Shown one piece after another: positions 37,300 to 46,287 of a DNA stretch of 64,000 nt. The position numbers were made by a program, and so were the translations under genes. The notes below the pieces were generated by a model. That model made no database searches. It saw only the letters and a list, made by a program, of their open reading frames with translations, and was not told the origin of the DNA. Every line of letters starts with the position of its first letter. The stretch's first letter is position 1. Origin of the DNA: Microvirga vignae (lineage in GTDB: Bacteria; Pseudomonadota; Alphaproteobacteria; Rhizobiales; Beijerinckiaceae); the NCBI RefSeq assembly GCF_001017175.1, contig NZ_LCYG01000045.1:1-64000 (forward strand), in the 5' to 3' direction.

Positions 37300-38817
37300 A
37301 TGAACAAGCCAGAATTTCTCTCGACCGCAAAAGCACCCTTCAAGGCCCGTTATGGCAACTATATCGGTGGTGAGTGGAGGGAGCCTGTCGCCGGAAAGTA
37401 CTTCGAGAATACTTCGCCCGTGAACGGTAAGGTGATCTGCGAAGTGGCCCGCTCCGACAAGGACGATATCGAGAAAGCCCTCGATGCGGCGCATGCGGCA
37501 AAGGACGCCTGGGGCAAGACCGCACCTGCCGAGCGTGCGCGCATTCTCAATGAGATCGCAGACCGGATGGAGGAAAACCTCGATCTTCTCGCATTGGCCG
37601 AGACTTGGGACAACGGCAAGCCGATCCGCGAGACGACAGCTGCCGACATTCCGCTCGCCATCGACCACTTCCGCTATTTCGCGAGCTGTATCAGAGCGCA
37701 GGAAGGCTCCGCGGCCGAGATCGATCATGACACGGTCGCCTATCACTTCCATGAGCCGCTCGGCGTGGTCGGACAGATCATTCCCTGGAACTTCCCGGTC
37801 CTCATGGCGACCTGGAAACTCGCACCTGCTCTTGCCGCCGGTAACTGCGTCGTGCTGAAACCTGCCGAGCAGACTCCTGCTTCGATCCTGGTCTGGGCGG
37901 AACTCGTTGCCGATCTGCTGCCGGCAGGTGTGCTCAACATCGTGAATGGTTTTGGTCTCGAAGCCGGCAAGCCGCTGGCATCGAGTTCGCGCATCGCCAA
38001 AATCGCCTTTACCGGCGAGACGACGACCGGCCGGCTCATCATGCAATATGCGAGCCAGAATCTCATTCCGGTCACGCTGGAACTCGGCGGTAAGTCGCCG
38101 AACATCTTCTTCTCCGACGTTCTCGCGGAAGATGATGCCTTCTTCGACAAGGCCATCGAAGGTTTCGTGATGTTCGCCCTCAACCAGGGCGAGGTCTGCA
38201 CCTGCCCGAGTCGTGCGCTGATCCAGGAATCCATCTATGATCGGTTCATGGAGCGAGCGCTCAAGCGCGTCGAAGCAATCAAACAGGGAAGCCCGCTCGA
38301 TCCCACCACGATGATCGGCGCTCAGGCCTCCGGCGAGCAGCTCGAAAAGATCCTCAGCTACATCGACATTGGCAAGCAGGAGGGTGCGCAGGTGCTCACC
38401 GGGGGCGAGCGCAACGTGATGCCGGGCGATCTCGCCGGTGGTTATTATGTTAAGCCCACGGTGTTTCGCGGCCATAACCGCATGCGCGTGTTCCAGGAGG
38501 AGATCTTCGGACCCGTCGTTTCCGTCACCACCTTCAAGGATGAGGACGAAGCGCTGCACATCGCCAATGACACACTCTATGGCCTCGGCGCAGGTGTGTG
38601 GACGCGCAACGGCAACCGCGCCTATCGCTTCGGTCGCGCCATCCATGCGGGTCGTGTTTGGACCAACTGCTATCATGCCTATCCGGCCCATGCGGCTTTC
38701 GGCGGCTACAAGCAGTCGGGCATCGGTCGAGAGACGCACAAGATGATGCTCGATCACTACCAGCAGACCAAGAACCTGCTGGTCAGTTACAGCGACAAGG
38801 CTCTCGGCTTCTTCTGA
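37300..38817 (+). CDS. NAD-dependent aldehyde dehydrogenase, AcoD/ExaC type
   Basis: 505 aa, typical ALDH superfamily length. The N-terminus [11 protein letters not shown] site [20 protein letters not shown], glutamate motif [11 protein letters not shown], catalytic cysteine in [11 protein letters not shown], and C-terminal [12 protein letters not shown] are all present. The extra-Cys active site (EVCTC) is shared by ExaC/AcoD enzymes that oxidise acetaldehyde and other short aldehydes. It is followed by a DUF779 gene, a combination conserved in many proteobacteria. Confidence 0.92.
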   Translation: MNKPEFLSTAKAPFKARYGNYIGGEWREPVAGKYFENTSPVNGKVICEVARSDKDDIEKALDAAHAAKDAWGKTAPAERARILNEIADRMEENLDLLALAETWDNGKPIRETTAADIPLAIDHFRYFASCIRAQEGSAAEIDHDTVAYHFHEPLGVVGQIIPWNFPVLMATWKLAPALAAGNCVVLKPAEQTPASILVWAELVADLLPAGVLNIVNGFGLEAGKPLASSSRIAKIAFTGETTTGRLIMQYASQNLIPVTLELGGKSPNIFFSDVLAEDDAFFDKAIEGFVMFALNQGEVCTCPSRALIQESIYDRFMERALKRVEAIKQGSPLDPTTMIGAQASGEQLEKILSYIDIGKQEGAQVLTGGERNVMPGDLAGGYYVKPTVFRGHNRMRVFQEEIFGPVVSVTTFKDEDEALHIANDTLYGLGAGVWTRNGNRAYRFGRAIHAGRVWTNCYHAYPAHAAFGGYKQSGIGRETHKMMLDHYQQTKNLLVSYSDKALGFF

Positions 38818-38824
38818 TGCCTTC

Positions 38825-38903
38825 GGAGCCCGACGCGGACGAAGGGGCAATCGTCTGAGGAGATCGGGCTCCAACAAAGGCCGGGGTGCACTGCGCCCCG
38901 GCC
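38825..38903 (+). other. Two stem-loops between the aldehyde dehydrogenase and DUF779 genes
   Basis: Hairpin 1: GGAGCCCGA (38825-38833) with TCGGGCTCC (38864-38872), 9 bp perfect, 30-nt loop. Hairpin 2: GGCCGGGG (38879-38886) with CCCCGGCC (38896-38903), 8 bp perfect, 9-nt loop, followed by CGATTTC without a T run. The second ends 24 nt before the DUF779 start, which suggests mRNA processing or attenuation between the two genes rather than termination. Confidence 0.6.
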
Positions 38904-38927
38904 CGATTTCAAAGGGAGGGAGAAGGA

Positions 38928-39299
38928 ATGGATGACGGCATTCTGCGCGTGACGGCAACGCCTGCGGCGCTCGACCTGATCGCGACGTTGCAAAACGAGT
39001 ACGGGCCCGTCCTGTTTCACCAATCCGGCGGATGCTGCGACGGGTCATCGCCCATGTGCTATCCGCAAGGAGACTACATTGTCGGCGATACCGATGTTCT
39101 CCTCGGCGCCATTGGCGGCGCACCGTTCTACATGAGTCCCTCACAGTACGATTACTGGAAGCACACTCAGCTCATCATCGACGTGGTGCCAGGCCGGGGA
39201 GGGATGTTCTCTCTCGAGAACGGTCGCGACGTCCGCTTTCTCACGCGTTCCCGTCTCTTCTCCAATGAGGAATCCGCGCTACTCGGCCTGAGCGGTTGA
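38928..39299 (+). CDS. DUF779 family protein
   Basis: 123 aa from ATG 38928 with the ribosome site GGGAGGGAGAAGG. Conserved blocks: FHQSGGCCDGSSPMCYP, which has three cysteines and probably binds metal, and later YMSPSQYDYWKHTQLIIDVVPGRGGMFSLE. The family is almost always next to ExaC/AcoD-type aldehyde dehydrogenases; its biochemical role is not established. Expected to be co-transcribed with the dehydrogenase from the sigma-54 promoter. Confidence 0.9.
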   Translation: MDDGILRVTATPAALDLIATLQNEYGPVLFHQSGGCCDGSSPMCYPQGDYIVGDTDVLLGAIGGAPFYMSPSQYDYWKHTQLIIDVVPGRGGMFSLENGRDVRFLTRSRLFSNEESALLGLSG

Positions 39300-39430
39300 G
39301 CGCTGCGTGCCCTCGTTTCTGGAATAGGGTTGCGCCTTTCGGAGCGCGGCAGGGAAATTCTACGCCGCTCGTGGGTTAGTGCTGCTGAGGCTGCCGTTCC
39401 GCAGATCTGCCTGCACATGCAAAAACTCCC

Positions 39431-40219
39431 ATGAAAGGAGGAGAGGTGCTGCGTATCCTGACCTATAACGTGCGCCGCTGCCTGGGTACGGACGGTCGGC
39501 TCTCGCCGGGGCGCATTGCTGATGTGATTGCTGCTTACGAACCGGACGTAGTGGCCCTCCAGGAACTCGACGTGAGGCGGGCACGCACCGGTGGGGTCGA
39601 TCAGGCCCATGCCATCGCGCAAGCTCTTGGCATGCAAATGCATTTTCATGCCAGCTTGCGCGTGCTGGAAGAGGAATATGGGAACGCCATTCTCACCCAT
39701 CGCCCCTCGCAACTGATCAAGGCGGGCCCCCTCCCGGGTAGAACCGGACGCTTGGCACCGGAGCCACGAGGGGCGCTTTGGGCGTCAGTCAATCTCGGTG
39801 GAACAGCTGTGCAGGTGATCACGACCCACCTGGGACTGCGCCGAAACGAGCGGCTGGCGCAGGTGGATTGCCTTCTCGGACCGCAATGGCTGGGGCATAG
39901 GGCCTGCCGCGAGCCTGTGATTCTGCTCGGTGATTTCAATGCGTCCCCCCGTTCGCGGGCCTATCAGCGCTTGGCGTCGCGCCTGCGTGATGCGCAAGAT
40001 ACCGTTCCTCGCCATCGCACGAAGCCGACATTTCCGTCCCGGCTACCCATGCTGCGGATCGACCATGCGTTCGTCAGCCGTTCGATCCATGTGGTCCGCG
40101 TCGAATCCATCCGTTCGCCCGTGGCACGCATTGCATCGGATCATTTGCCTTTGATGATCGAGTTTCAGGTAATGCCGGTGAGGACACTCAAGGCTGGTAT
40201 GGAGCACGTTAGCGATTAG
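39431..40219 (+). CDS. Endonuclease/exonuclease/phosphatase (EEP) family hydrolase
   Basis: 262 aa, or 257 if translation starts at the GTG at 39446, since the first codons (ATGAAAGGAGGAG) look like a Shine-Dalgarno sequence. EEP landmarks: LTYNVRRC, VALQELDV (Glu), NAILT, THLGLRRNER, LLGDFNASP and IDHAFVS plus SDHLPL. The family includes Mg-dependent DNases and phosphodiesterases. It precedes a UPF0104 membrane protein and a phospholipase-D-like enzyme, a trio often found together and suspected in membrane lipid turnover. Confidence 0.88.
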   Translation: MKGGEVLRILTYNVRRCLGTDGRLSPGRIADVIAAYEPDVVALQELDVRRARTGGVDQAHAIAQALGMQMHFHASLRVLEEEYGNAILTHRPSQLIKAGPLPGRTGRLAPEPRGALWASVNLGGTAVQVITTHLGLRRNERLAQVDCLLGPQWLGHRACREPVILLGDFNASPRSRAYQRLASRLRDAQDTVPRHRTKPTFPSRLPMLRIDHAFVSRSIHVVRVESIRSPVARIASDHLPLMIEFQVMPVRTLKAGMEHVSD

Positions 40220-40284
40220 AGGTGGAACCAGTCTCCTCAAGGATCGCTTGTCCAGAAATCAGCTCAGAAAGACCGGGAGAATCG

Positions 40285-41232
40285 ATGCGGAAGATCTGGA
40301 AGCCTTTGATTGCGGTTGTCGCCATTGGCCTTGCAGCTTTCCTGCTCTATCGTACGCTCAGCCGCTACAGCATCGACCAGTTGCTGGAGGCGGTCCTTGC
40401 CATACCTGTGGCACGATTGGGGGCCGCGGGCGCGTTCGCAGCGGCGAGCTACGTTTGTCTGAGCGGTTTCGATTATTTCGCCTTACGCTATGTCGGTCGG
40501 CCTCAGCCTTACTACAGAGCGGCGTGGGCCTCCTTCACGAGCCTATCGCTCGGCCACAATATCGGCCTCGCTTTCCTGAGCAGCGGCGCAGTGCGCTATC
40601 GCTTCTACGCCCGTTGGGGCCTGAGTGCCGAGCAGGTGGCGAAAATCATCCTCTTCTGCGGCATCACGGTCGGGCTCGGCCTGATGGTCCTGGGGGGCGC
40701 AGCGCTTCTGTTGCGCTCGAGCCTGGCAATTGAGATCACTGGCCTCTCGAAACCTGTCGTGATCGTGCTTGGGCTTGCCTGCTTGGCCATACCGGCGCTC
40801 TATCTGGTGCTCTCCGCCTTCGTGCGGAAGCCTCTCAGGATACGCCGCTGGGCGTTGGAGATGCCGCCCCTCCGCCTTGCCATTGGACAAATCATCATCG
40901 GTTCCGTCAACTTCGCCTGCGTAGCTGCATGTCTTCATCAGGCGCTCGCGGCGGTCACGGATGTCGCCTATATGGGCGTGGCGTCCGTCTATGTGATTGC
41001 CAACACCACGGCCCTCATCAGCCATGTACCCGGTGGCCTCGGCGTCATCGAAAGCGTGGTCATGTATCTTCTGCCAGGGCAGGATCTCATCGGGCCGCTT
41101 CTCGTCTTCCGGTTCGTCTATTTCCTCATCCCGCTCTGCATTGGCAGCGTTGTTTTCGGGCTGACGGAACTGCTCTATCGCCGGAGGAACCAAGCGCACG
41201 CGAGCAGAAGCGAGGCCCCTGTGAGGGCATGA
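40285..41232 (+). CDS. UPF0104 / LPG-synthase TM region family membrane protein
   Basis: 315 aa from ATG 40285, with about eight hydrophobic helices. YFALRYVGRP, SLGHNIGLAFLSSGAVRYRFYARWGLS and HVPGGLGVIESVV are signatures of the YbhN/AglD-related family, the flippase-like part of lysylphosphatidylglycerol synthases. No synthase domain is attached. It ends 3 nt from the convergent phospholipase-D gene. Likely to act on membrane lipids in the inner membrane; substrate unknown. Confidence 0.85.
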   Translation: MRKIWKPLIAVVAIGLAAFLLYRTLSRYSIDQLLEAVLAIPVARLGAAGAFAAASYVCLSGFDYFALRYVGRPQPYYRAAWASFTSLSLGHNIGLAFLSSGAVRYRFYARWGLSAEQVAKIILFCGITVGLGLMVLGGAALLLRSSLAIEITGLSKPVVIVLGLACLAIPALYLVLSAFVRKPLRIRRWALEMPPLRLAIGQIIIGSVNFACVAACLHQALAAVTDVAYMGVASVYVIANTTALISHVPGGLGVIESVVMYLLPGQDLIGPLLVFRFVYFLIPLCIGSVVFGLTELLYRRRNQAHASRSEAPVRA

Positions 41233-41235
41233 ACC

Positions 41236-42747
41236 TTAGCCTTTCAGCCGCTTCAGGAACCAGAGCGGTTCGAAGGGCTCCAGCGGATCGAGAAGACCCG
41301 TGCCTATGGCGGGGTCAGCTGGCCCTTCATCGAACATCGCCCCGAAGGCGTGAAGACGGCGTTCGTTCACGTTCAGGCGCTCGATGGCGGCAATCAGCGA
41401 GCCACGCTCTTCCGAAACCGTATCGGAGAAGACGTCAGGGTCAGTGCCCAGATGCTCGCCCAACAGCCGATTTCGCAGGCTCACGATGGTCCGGCGCATA
41501 TCGTCATTGGTTGCCTCGATGGCGAGGTCGCATTCCGTGTCGAGACCAATCGAGCGGTTGTTCAGGTTCGATGACCCGATGCGTAGGAACGTATCATCTA
41601 CGATGATGAGCTTCGAATGGATCAGCACTTGGCAAAAGCCGCTTTCCGCCGGTACGACGGGGTAGTAAACACGCAGGCGATCATACCCGTCCGCCTTGCG
41701 CAGTCGCCGAATGAGACGGTCGCGGTTGGTGCCCATTACCTTCTTTTCGGCCCAGCCATGGGATTCATGAGTCTGGATAACGACGATCTCCGGGCCGTAA
41801 GAGTTGGCAAGGTGCTGCTCAAGAACATCACCGATGTAAGGCGCCGTCATGTATTGCGCTTCGATGTAGATGGATTGTCTCGCTGCGGAGAGAGCGGCCA
41901 GATTGAGCGCTGCCGTCTCCTGCACGGCGGAATGCTCGCCCCACGCCGGAAAGGTCCGGGCGATGGCAATAGGCGTGTTGGTGAAATGCGGTGGAAGATT
42001 CACCGGCCAGGGATCCAGTGCGGGCTCGGGCAGGGGTGTCACCTCCTCACCCGTCGCAATCCTCCAGCGTGCATAGGCCAGTTCTGCGAGGGAATGTGCG
42101 GCAGGCCCCGTCACGACCATCTGGATGTCATGAACCGGATCGTAAATCGTGCCGTCGTCTCTGAGACGGTAGGGATTGTCGCAGGAGTGGTCTTTCGTGT
42201 CCCAGCGCCTCACGGTCAAATCCATGCCGCCGACAAAGGCAAGGTTGTCGTCGATGCAGACGATCTTCTGGTGATGCGCGGCATAAAGCGGGTGGTGCTT
42301 GTCGAGGCGCAGCTTCAGGCGAGGATGGTTCTGCCATTCGGCGCCGAAGATCAGCGGGCCCGGTGCGCCCGGAGCATGGACGACGGCGACGCTCCAGACG
42401 AGGATGCGAATGTCAAGTTCAGGCTTCTCCTCCACAAGCGAGCGCAGGAGAGGACCGAGCGGGGGCGATATCTGCGGATCGGCATCGGGACGCAGGCGAA
42501 TGCTGCCGTCGAAGTCCCAACCGACGATCATGATCGAGCGTTGCGCTTGGCGCAGGGCGGCTTCGAGCTGGGTAAAATATTCTGCCCCATCAATAAGGAC
42601 CGAAGCGCGGTTCGCACACACGACGCGCCAGCAATTGCTGCCAGGCTGGAGGATCGGGCGCGACATCGCGCGCGCCAGCTCGAAGCCAACGGCCCTTCCG
42701 GTCAGCCCACTTGTCTCTTCAAAGAAATGCACGTTGCTCATGGTCAT
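41236..42747 (-). CDS. Phospholipase D-like / cardiolipin synthase-like enzyme
   Basis: About 503 aa from ATG 42747 (42741 or 42666 are alternatives). Two PLDc domains with HKD motifs: HHQKIVCIDDNLAFVGGMD and IHSKLIIVDDTFLRIGSSNLNN. There are no transmembrane helices at the N-terminus, unlike classical ClsA, so it resembles the ClsB/soluble PLD class. With the neighbouring EEP and UPF0104 genes it forms a conserved cluster likely concerned with cardiolipin or other phospholipids. Confidence 0.88.
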   Translation of the reverse strand: MTMSNVHFFEETSGLTGRAVGFELARAMSRPILQPGSNCWRVVCANRASVLIDGAEYFTQLEAALRQAQRSIMIVGWDFDGSIRLRPDADPQISPPLGPLLRSLVEEKPELDIRILVWSVAVVHAPGAPGPLIFGAEWQNHPRLKLRLDKHHPLYAAHHQKIVCIDDNLAFVGGMDLTVRRWDTKDHSCDNPYRLRDDGTIYDPVHDIQMVVTGPAAHSLAELAYARWRIATGEEVTPLPEPALDPWPVNLPPHFTNTPIAIARTFPAWGEHSAVQETAALNLAALSAARQSIYIEAQYMTAPYIGDVLEQHLANSYGPEIVVIQTHESHGWAEKKVMGTNRDRLIRRLRKADGYDRLRVYYPVVPAESGFCQVLIHSKLIIVDDTFLRIGSSNLNNRSIGLDTECDLAIEATNDDMRRTIVSLRNRLLGEHLGTDPDVFSDTVSEERGSLIAAIERLNVNERRLHAFGAMFDEGPADPAIGTGLLDPLEPFEPLWFLKRLKG

Positions 42748-42761
42748 GAAACTGCATCGGC

Positions 42762-42786
42762 AACTCAGGTAAGAGGCCAAGGTTCC
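42762..42786 (-). promoter_or_regulatory. Possible EcfG-type promoter of the phospholipase D gene
   Basis: On the minus strand GGAAC (42786-42782), 16-nt spacer, AGTT (42765-42762): one mismatch to the CGTT -10 element. The leader to ATG 42747 would be very short, which weakens the case. Confidence 0.3.
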
Positions 42787-43015
42787 AATTTCAGAAATGT
42801 TGTAACATAAACGCGCTGGGCTCTTTCTACCAAGCCTAAAAATTAATCCTCGAACGAGGCTTAAAACCTCAAGCTTGCTCACCCGAGCCGTTGTAATTCC
42901 CGAACGCCGCCTAATAACTTATGCAGCTTGCGGGCGTTGATTATGAAGCTTGATGAGTGGCCATCCGGCTCACTGTTTCCCAGGCGAGATCAGGCGTGAG
43001 GACAAAAGGGTGATC

Positions 43016-43396
43016 ATGGACAAGGAACTTGAACACAGAATCCGGGAACGGGCGTACGAATTGTGGATGCAGCACGGAAGCCAGCCCGGCCGCGCTGATG
43101 AATACTGGTATCAGGCAGAACGCGAAATTCTGGGACAGCAAGACGACGAGGCCGGCAGTACCTCGTATCCTGTCATTGGCAGCGATGAAGAAGCTCCAGT
43201 CGAAACGAATCCAGCTCCCCTTGGGATGACGAGCGAGACTCTGGACGAGGTTCTGGGTAGCCCTGCCGCTCCCAAGACGAGAAGGCGCAAAAGCACTGCC
43301 GCTGAGGCAGCAGAGACTGTCGCTGAGGTGAATGAGGCTGTCGGCGGGACAGTTGCTGCTCCGAAACGGAGGCGATCTACAAAAACGGCCATATAA
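43016..43396 (+). CDS. DUF2934 domain protein with basic C-terminus
   Basis: 126 aa from ATG 43016. The N-terminal 40 residues (ERAYELWMQHG, DEYWYQAEREI) are the DUF2934 motif found in many small Hyphomicrobiales proteins. The rest is low complexity: an acidic middle and a C-terminal half rich in Ala, Glu and clusters KTRRRKS and PKRRRS, similar to nucleoid-associated or basic tail regions. Function unknown. It precedes glgC by 150 nt, but a hairpin in the gap suggests separate transcripts. Confidence 0.8.
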   Translation: MDKELEHRIRERAYELWMQHGSQPGRADEYWYQAEREILGQQDDEAGSTSYPVIGSDEEAPVETNPAPLGMTSETLDEVLGSPAAPKTRRRKSTAAEAAETVAEVNEAVGGTVAAPKRRRSTKTAI

Positions 43397-43413
43397 CGCA
43401 AGAAGCGTTCTAG

Positions 43414-43437
43414 CCTTCGCGTAATGGGACGCGAAGG
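43414..43437 (+). terminator. Hairpin after the DUF2934 gene
   Basis: CCTTCGCG (43414-43421) pairs perfectly with CGCGAAGG (43430-43437) over an 8-nt loop, 18 nt past the stop. No T tract follows, so Rho-independent termination is uncertain. Confidence 0.4.
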
Positions 43438-43546
43438 TTGCGGGGGCAGGAACTCCCTCTGAAATCCGGAACAGGCAAGAGAACTTCCGGCCGGGTTCAG
43501 AGTCTACAAGCAGGGCACACACCGCCCTTGATATGAGGACCTTACC

Positions 43547-44833
43547 TTGCCAAGCCCGAGCGTTGCTTCCGCGCCTCTTGCCCGCCATGCCATGGCTTAC
43601 ATTCTTGCGGGAGGTCGCGGTTCCAGGCTCATGGAGCTGACCGATATTCGCGCAAAGCCCGCCGTCTATTTCGGCGGCAATACGCGGATCATCGATTTTG
43701 CCCTCTCCAATGCGCTCAATTCTGGCATTCGGCGCATTGGGGTGGCAACACAGTACAAGGCGCACAGCCTCATCCGGCACTTGCAGAGAGGCTGGAATTT
43801 CTTTCGCTCCGAGCGCAATGAGAGCTTCGACATTCTGCCCGCAAGCCAGCGTGTTTCCGAGACCATGTGGTATGAGGGAACGGCGGATGCGGTGTATCAG
43901 AACCTCGACATCATCGCGAGCATCGATCCCGAATACATCATCATTCTGGCAGGTGATCACATCTACAAGATGGATTACGAGATCATGCTCCGCCAGCATG
44001 TCGATTCCGGTGCGGATGTGACCGTCGGCTGCCTGGAGGTTCCGCGCATGGAAGCAACGGGCTTCGGTGTGATGGCTGTTGATGAAGCGGACCGCATCGT
44101 CTCGTTCCTGGAGAAGCCTGCCGATCCACCTGGCATGCCCGACAAACCTGACATGGCTCTCGCCAGCATGGGGATCTACGTTTTCAACACGCAGTTCCTG
44201 TTCGACCAGTTGAGGCGGGATGCGGCTACCCCAGGCTCGAGCCGGGACTTCGGCAAGGACATCATTCCCTATCTCGTCCAGCACGGAAAAGCGGTAGCGC
44301 ATCGCTTCACCAATTCCTGCGTTCGCTCGGGAGCAGAGGCAGGCGGAAGCGATGCGCTGGCCTATTGGCGCGATGTTGGAACGGTTGATGCCTATTGGGA
44401 GGCTAATATCGACCTGACTGCCATCGTACCGACTCTCGATCTCTACGACCGTGACTGGCCGATTTCGACCTTTTCCGAAACCTGGCCACCCGCCAAGTTC
44501 GTGCATGATGAAGACGGGGGACGGCGTGGCTATGCGATCAACTCCCTCGTGTCCAGCGGCTGTATCGTCTCCGGCGCATCCTTGCGCCAGTCCCTTGTCT
44601 TTACTGCCGTGCACCTTCATTCCTACGCCCACGTGGAGGGCGCGGTCATTCTTCCCTATGCCGATATCGGTCGGGGAGCGCGACTGAAGAACGTGGTGAT
44701 CGACCGCGGCGTGCGTATTCCGGATGGCTTGGTGGTAGGTGAGGATCCTGAGGAGGACGCCCGGCGGTTCCGGCGCACGGAGCGCGGGATCTGTCTTATC
44801 ACGAAGCCGATGATCGACAGGCTCTCTGGATGA
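43547..44833 (+). CDS. glgC: Glucose-1-phosphate adenylyltransferase
   Basis: 428 aa from a TTG start at 43547 (GAGG upstream). ADP-glucose pyrophosphorylase with the nucleotidyl loop [44 protein letters not shown], the catalytic Asp in [11 protein letters not shown], the sugar site EKPADPPG and SMGIYVF, and a C-terminal left-handed beta-helix (about 300-425). It makes ADP-glucose for glycogen and is coupled to glgA by an ATGA overlap. Confidence 0.95.
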   Translation: MPSPSVASAPLARHAMAYILAGGRGSRLMELTDIRAKPAVYFGGNTRIIDFALSNALNSGIRRIGVATQYKAHSLIRHLQRGWNFFRSERNESFDILPASQRVSETMWYEGTADAVYQNLDIIASIDPEYIIILAGDHIYKMDYEIMLRQHVDSGADVTVGCLEVPRMEATGFGVMAVDEADRIVSFLEKPADPPGMPDKPDMALASMGIYVFNTQFLFDQLRRDAATPGSSRDFGKDIIPYLVQHGKAVAHRFTNSCVRSGAEAGGSDALAYWRDVGTVDAYWEANIDLTAIVPTLDLYDRDWPISTFSETWPPAKFVHDEDGGRRGYAINSLVSSGCIVSGASLRQSLVFTAVHLHSYAHVEGAVILPYADIGRGARLKNVVIDRGVRIPDGLVVGEDPEEDARRFRRTERGICLITKPMIDRLSG

Positions 44834-46281
44834 AGTCTCTGAGCGTTCTGTCCGTCACGTCGGAGCTTTTTCCCATCATCAAAACAGGCGGCTTAGCCGA
44901 TGTGGCCGGCGCGTTGCCATTCGCGCTGGCCCGTGAGGGGGTGGACGTCATTTCCCTTCTTCCCGGCTACCCCGCCGTTCTGAAAACGCTAAGTCATACT
45001 GAAACGGTTCGCGAATACCCGCATCTTTTCGGCGGCTCGGCTCGCCTCCTCTCGGCGACGGTGAAGGGGCTCGATCTCTTCATCATCGATGCGCCGCATC
45101 TCTACGAGCGGCCAGGCTCGCCGTATCTGACGCCTGATGGGCGAGACTGGCCGGACAATGCGCGGCGCTTCGCGGCTCTGGGACGTGTGGCTGCCGATAT
45201 CGGACAGGGCCATGTGTCCGGCTTCATTCCCGATATCGTCCATGCCCATGACTGGCAGGCAGGTCTCGCTCCAGCCTATCTGCATTACAGCGATATGCCT
45301 CGACCGGGCACGGTCGTGACGATCCACAACATCGCCTTTCAGGGAATCTTCCCTGCCGATCTGCTCTACGAACTGGGCCTTCCGCCGCATGCCTTCACGG
45401 TGGACGGAATTGAGTATTACGGACAAATCGGATTCCTGAAGTCAGGCTTGCGGCTTGCAGACCGCATCACGACGGTGTCTCCGACTTATGCGAAAGAAAT
45501 CCAAACGCCTGAAGGTGGAATGGGTCTCGACGGTCTTCTGCGCTCCCGGTCAAAGGATGTGTCCGGCATTCTCAATGGAATTGATGAGGACGTCTGGAAT
45601 CCTGCGAAGGACCCTTCTCTTGATGCGACATTCACCCGTGATACGCTGAACCAGCGCGACGCCAACAAGCTGGCTCTGCAGCAACGTCTTGGACTCGATG
45701 AGAATCCTGACGCGATGCTCTTCGGCGTGGTGAGCCGCTTGTCGGAACAAAAGGGACTGGATCTCGTGCTCGCGGCATTGCCTGCACTTCTGGCCGATGG
45801 AGCGCAGCTTGCTCTCCTGGGTGCCGGTGAACGGATGCTTGAGGAGAGCTTTCGGGCCGCCTCCATCGTCTATCCGGGACAAGTGGGCTGTTTCTTCGGC
45901 TATGACGAAGGCTTGGCGCACCTGATCCAGGGTGGGAGCGATGCGTTGTTCGTGCCCTCCCGTTTCGAACCCTGCGGGCTGACACAGCTCTGCGCCTTGC
46001 ACTACGGCAACGTGCCTATCGTCTCCCGTGTCGGAGGCCTCGCCGACACGGTGATCGATGCCAATGAAATGGCCGTGGCGGCGGGTGTCGCCACAGGCTT
46101 CCAGTTCTCGCCCGTCAATCTGACGGGCCTCATTGATGCGACCAACCGGGCCAAGATCCTCTGGTCTGACGTGGAAGTCTGGCGCCGGGTGCAAAGAAAC
46201 GGCATGGCAGCGGAGGTTGGATGGGACAGGCCTGCTCGCCAATATGCCCATCTCTATCGCTCATGTCTCGAGGATGTCTGA
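44830..46281 (+). CDS. glgA: Glycogen synthase, ADP-glucose type (first copy)
   Basis: 483 aa GT5 enzyme. N-terminal ADP-glucose loop [13 protein letters not shown]; also [25 protein letters not shown] and, in the C-terminal GT-B half, [11 protein letters not shown] and [18 protein letters not shown] with the catalytic Glu. Starts within the glgC stop (ATGA). It ends 6 nt from the convergent glgX. Confidence 0.95.
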   Translation: MKSLSVLSVTSELFPIIKTGGLADVAGALPFALAREGVDVISLLPGYPAVLKTLSHTETVREYPHLFGGSARLLSATVKGLDLFIIDAPHLYERPGSPYLTPDGRDWPDNARRFAALGRVAADIGQGHVSGFIPDIVHAHDWQAGLAPAYLHYSDMPRPGTVVTIHNIAFQGIFPADLLYELGLPPHAFTVDGIEYYGQIGFLKSGLRLADRITTVSPTYAKEIQTPEGGMGLDGLLRSRSKDVSGILNGIDEDVWNPAKDPSLDATFTRDTLNQRDANKLALQQRLGLDENPDAMLFGVVSRLSEQKGLDLVLAALPALLADGAQLALLGAGERMLEESFRAASIVYPGQVGCFFGYDEGLAHLIQGGSDALFVPSRFEPCGLTQLCALHYGNVPIVSRVGGLADTVIDANEMAVAAGVATGFQFSPVNLTGLIDATNRAKILWSDVEVWRRVQRNGMAAEVGWDRPARQYAHLYRSCLEDV

Positions 46282-46287
46282 GAACGC

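Noticed and set aside
40224-40250. EcfG-like promoter ahead of the UPF0104 gene
   Set aside because: GGAAC is present, but the -10 reads CGCT rather than CGTT, and the gene is probably transcribed with the EEP gene.
42941-44632. 563-codon minus-strand open frame
   Set aside because: It lies antisense to glgC and the DUF2934 gene, whose plus-strand proteins are unmistakable. No ribosome site or family match is seen.
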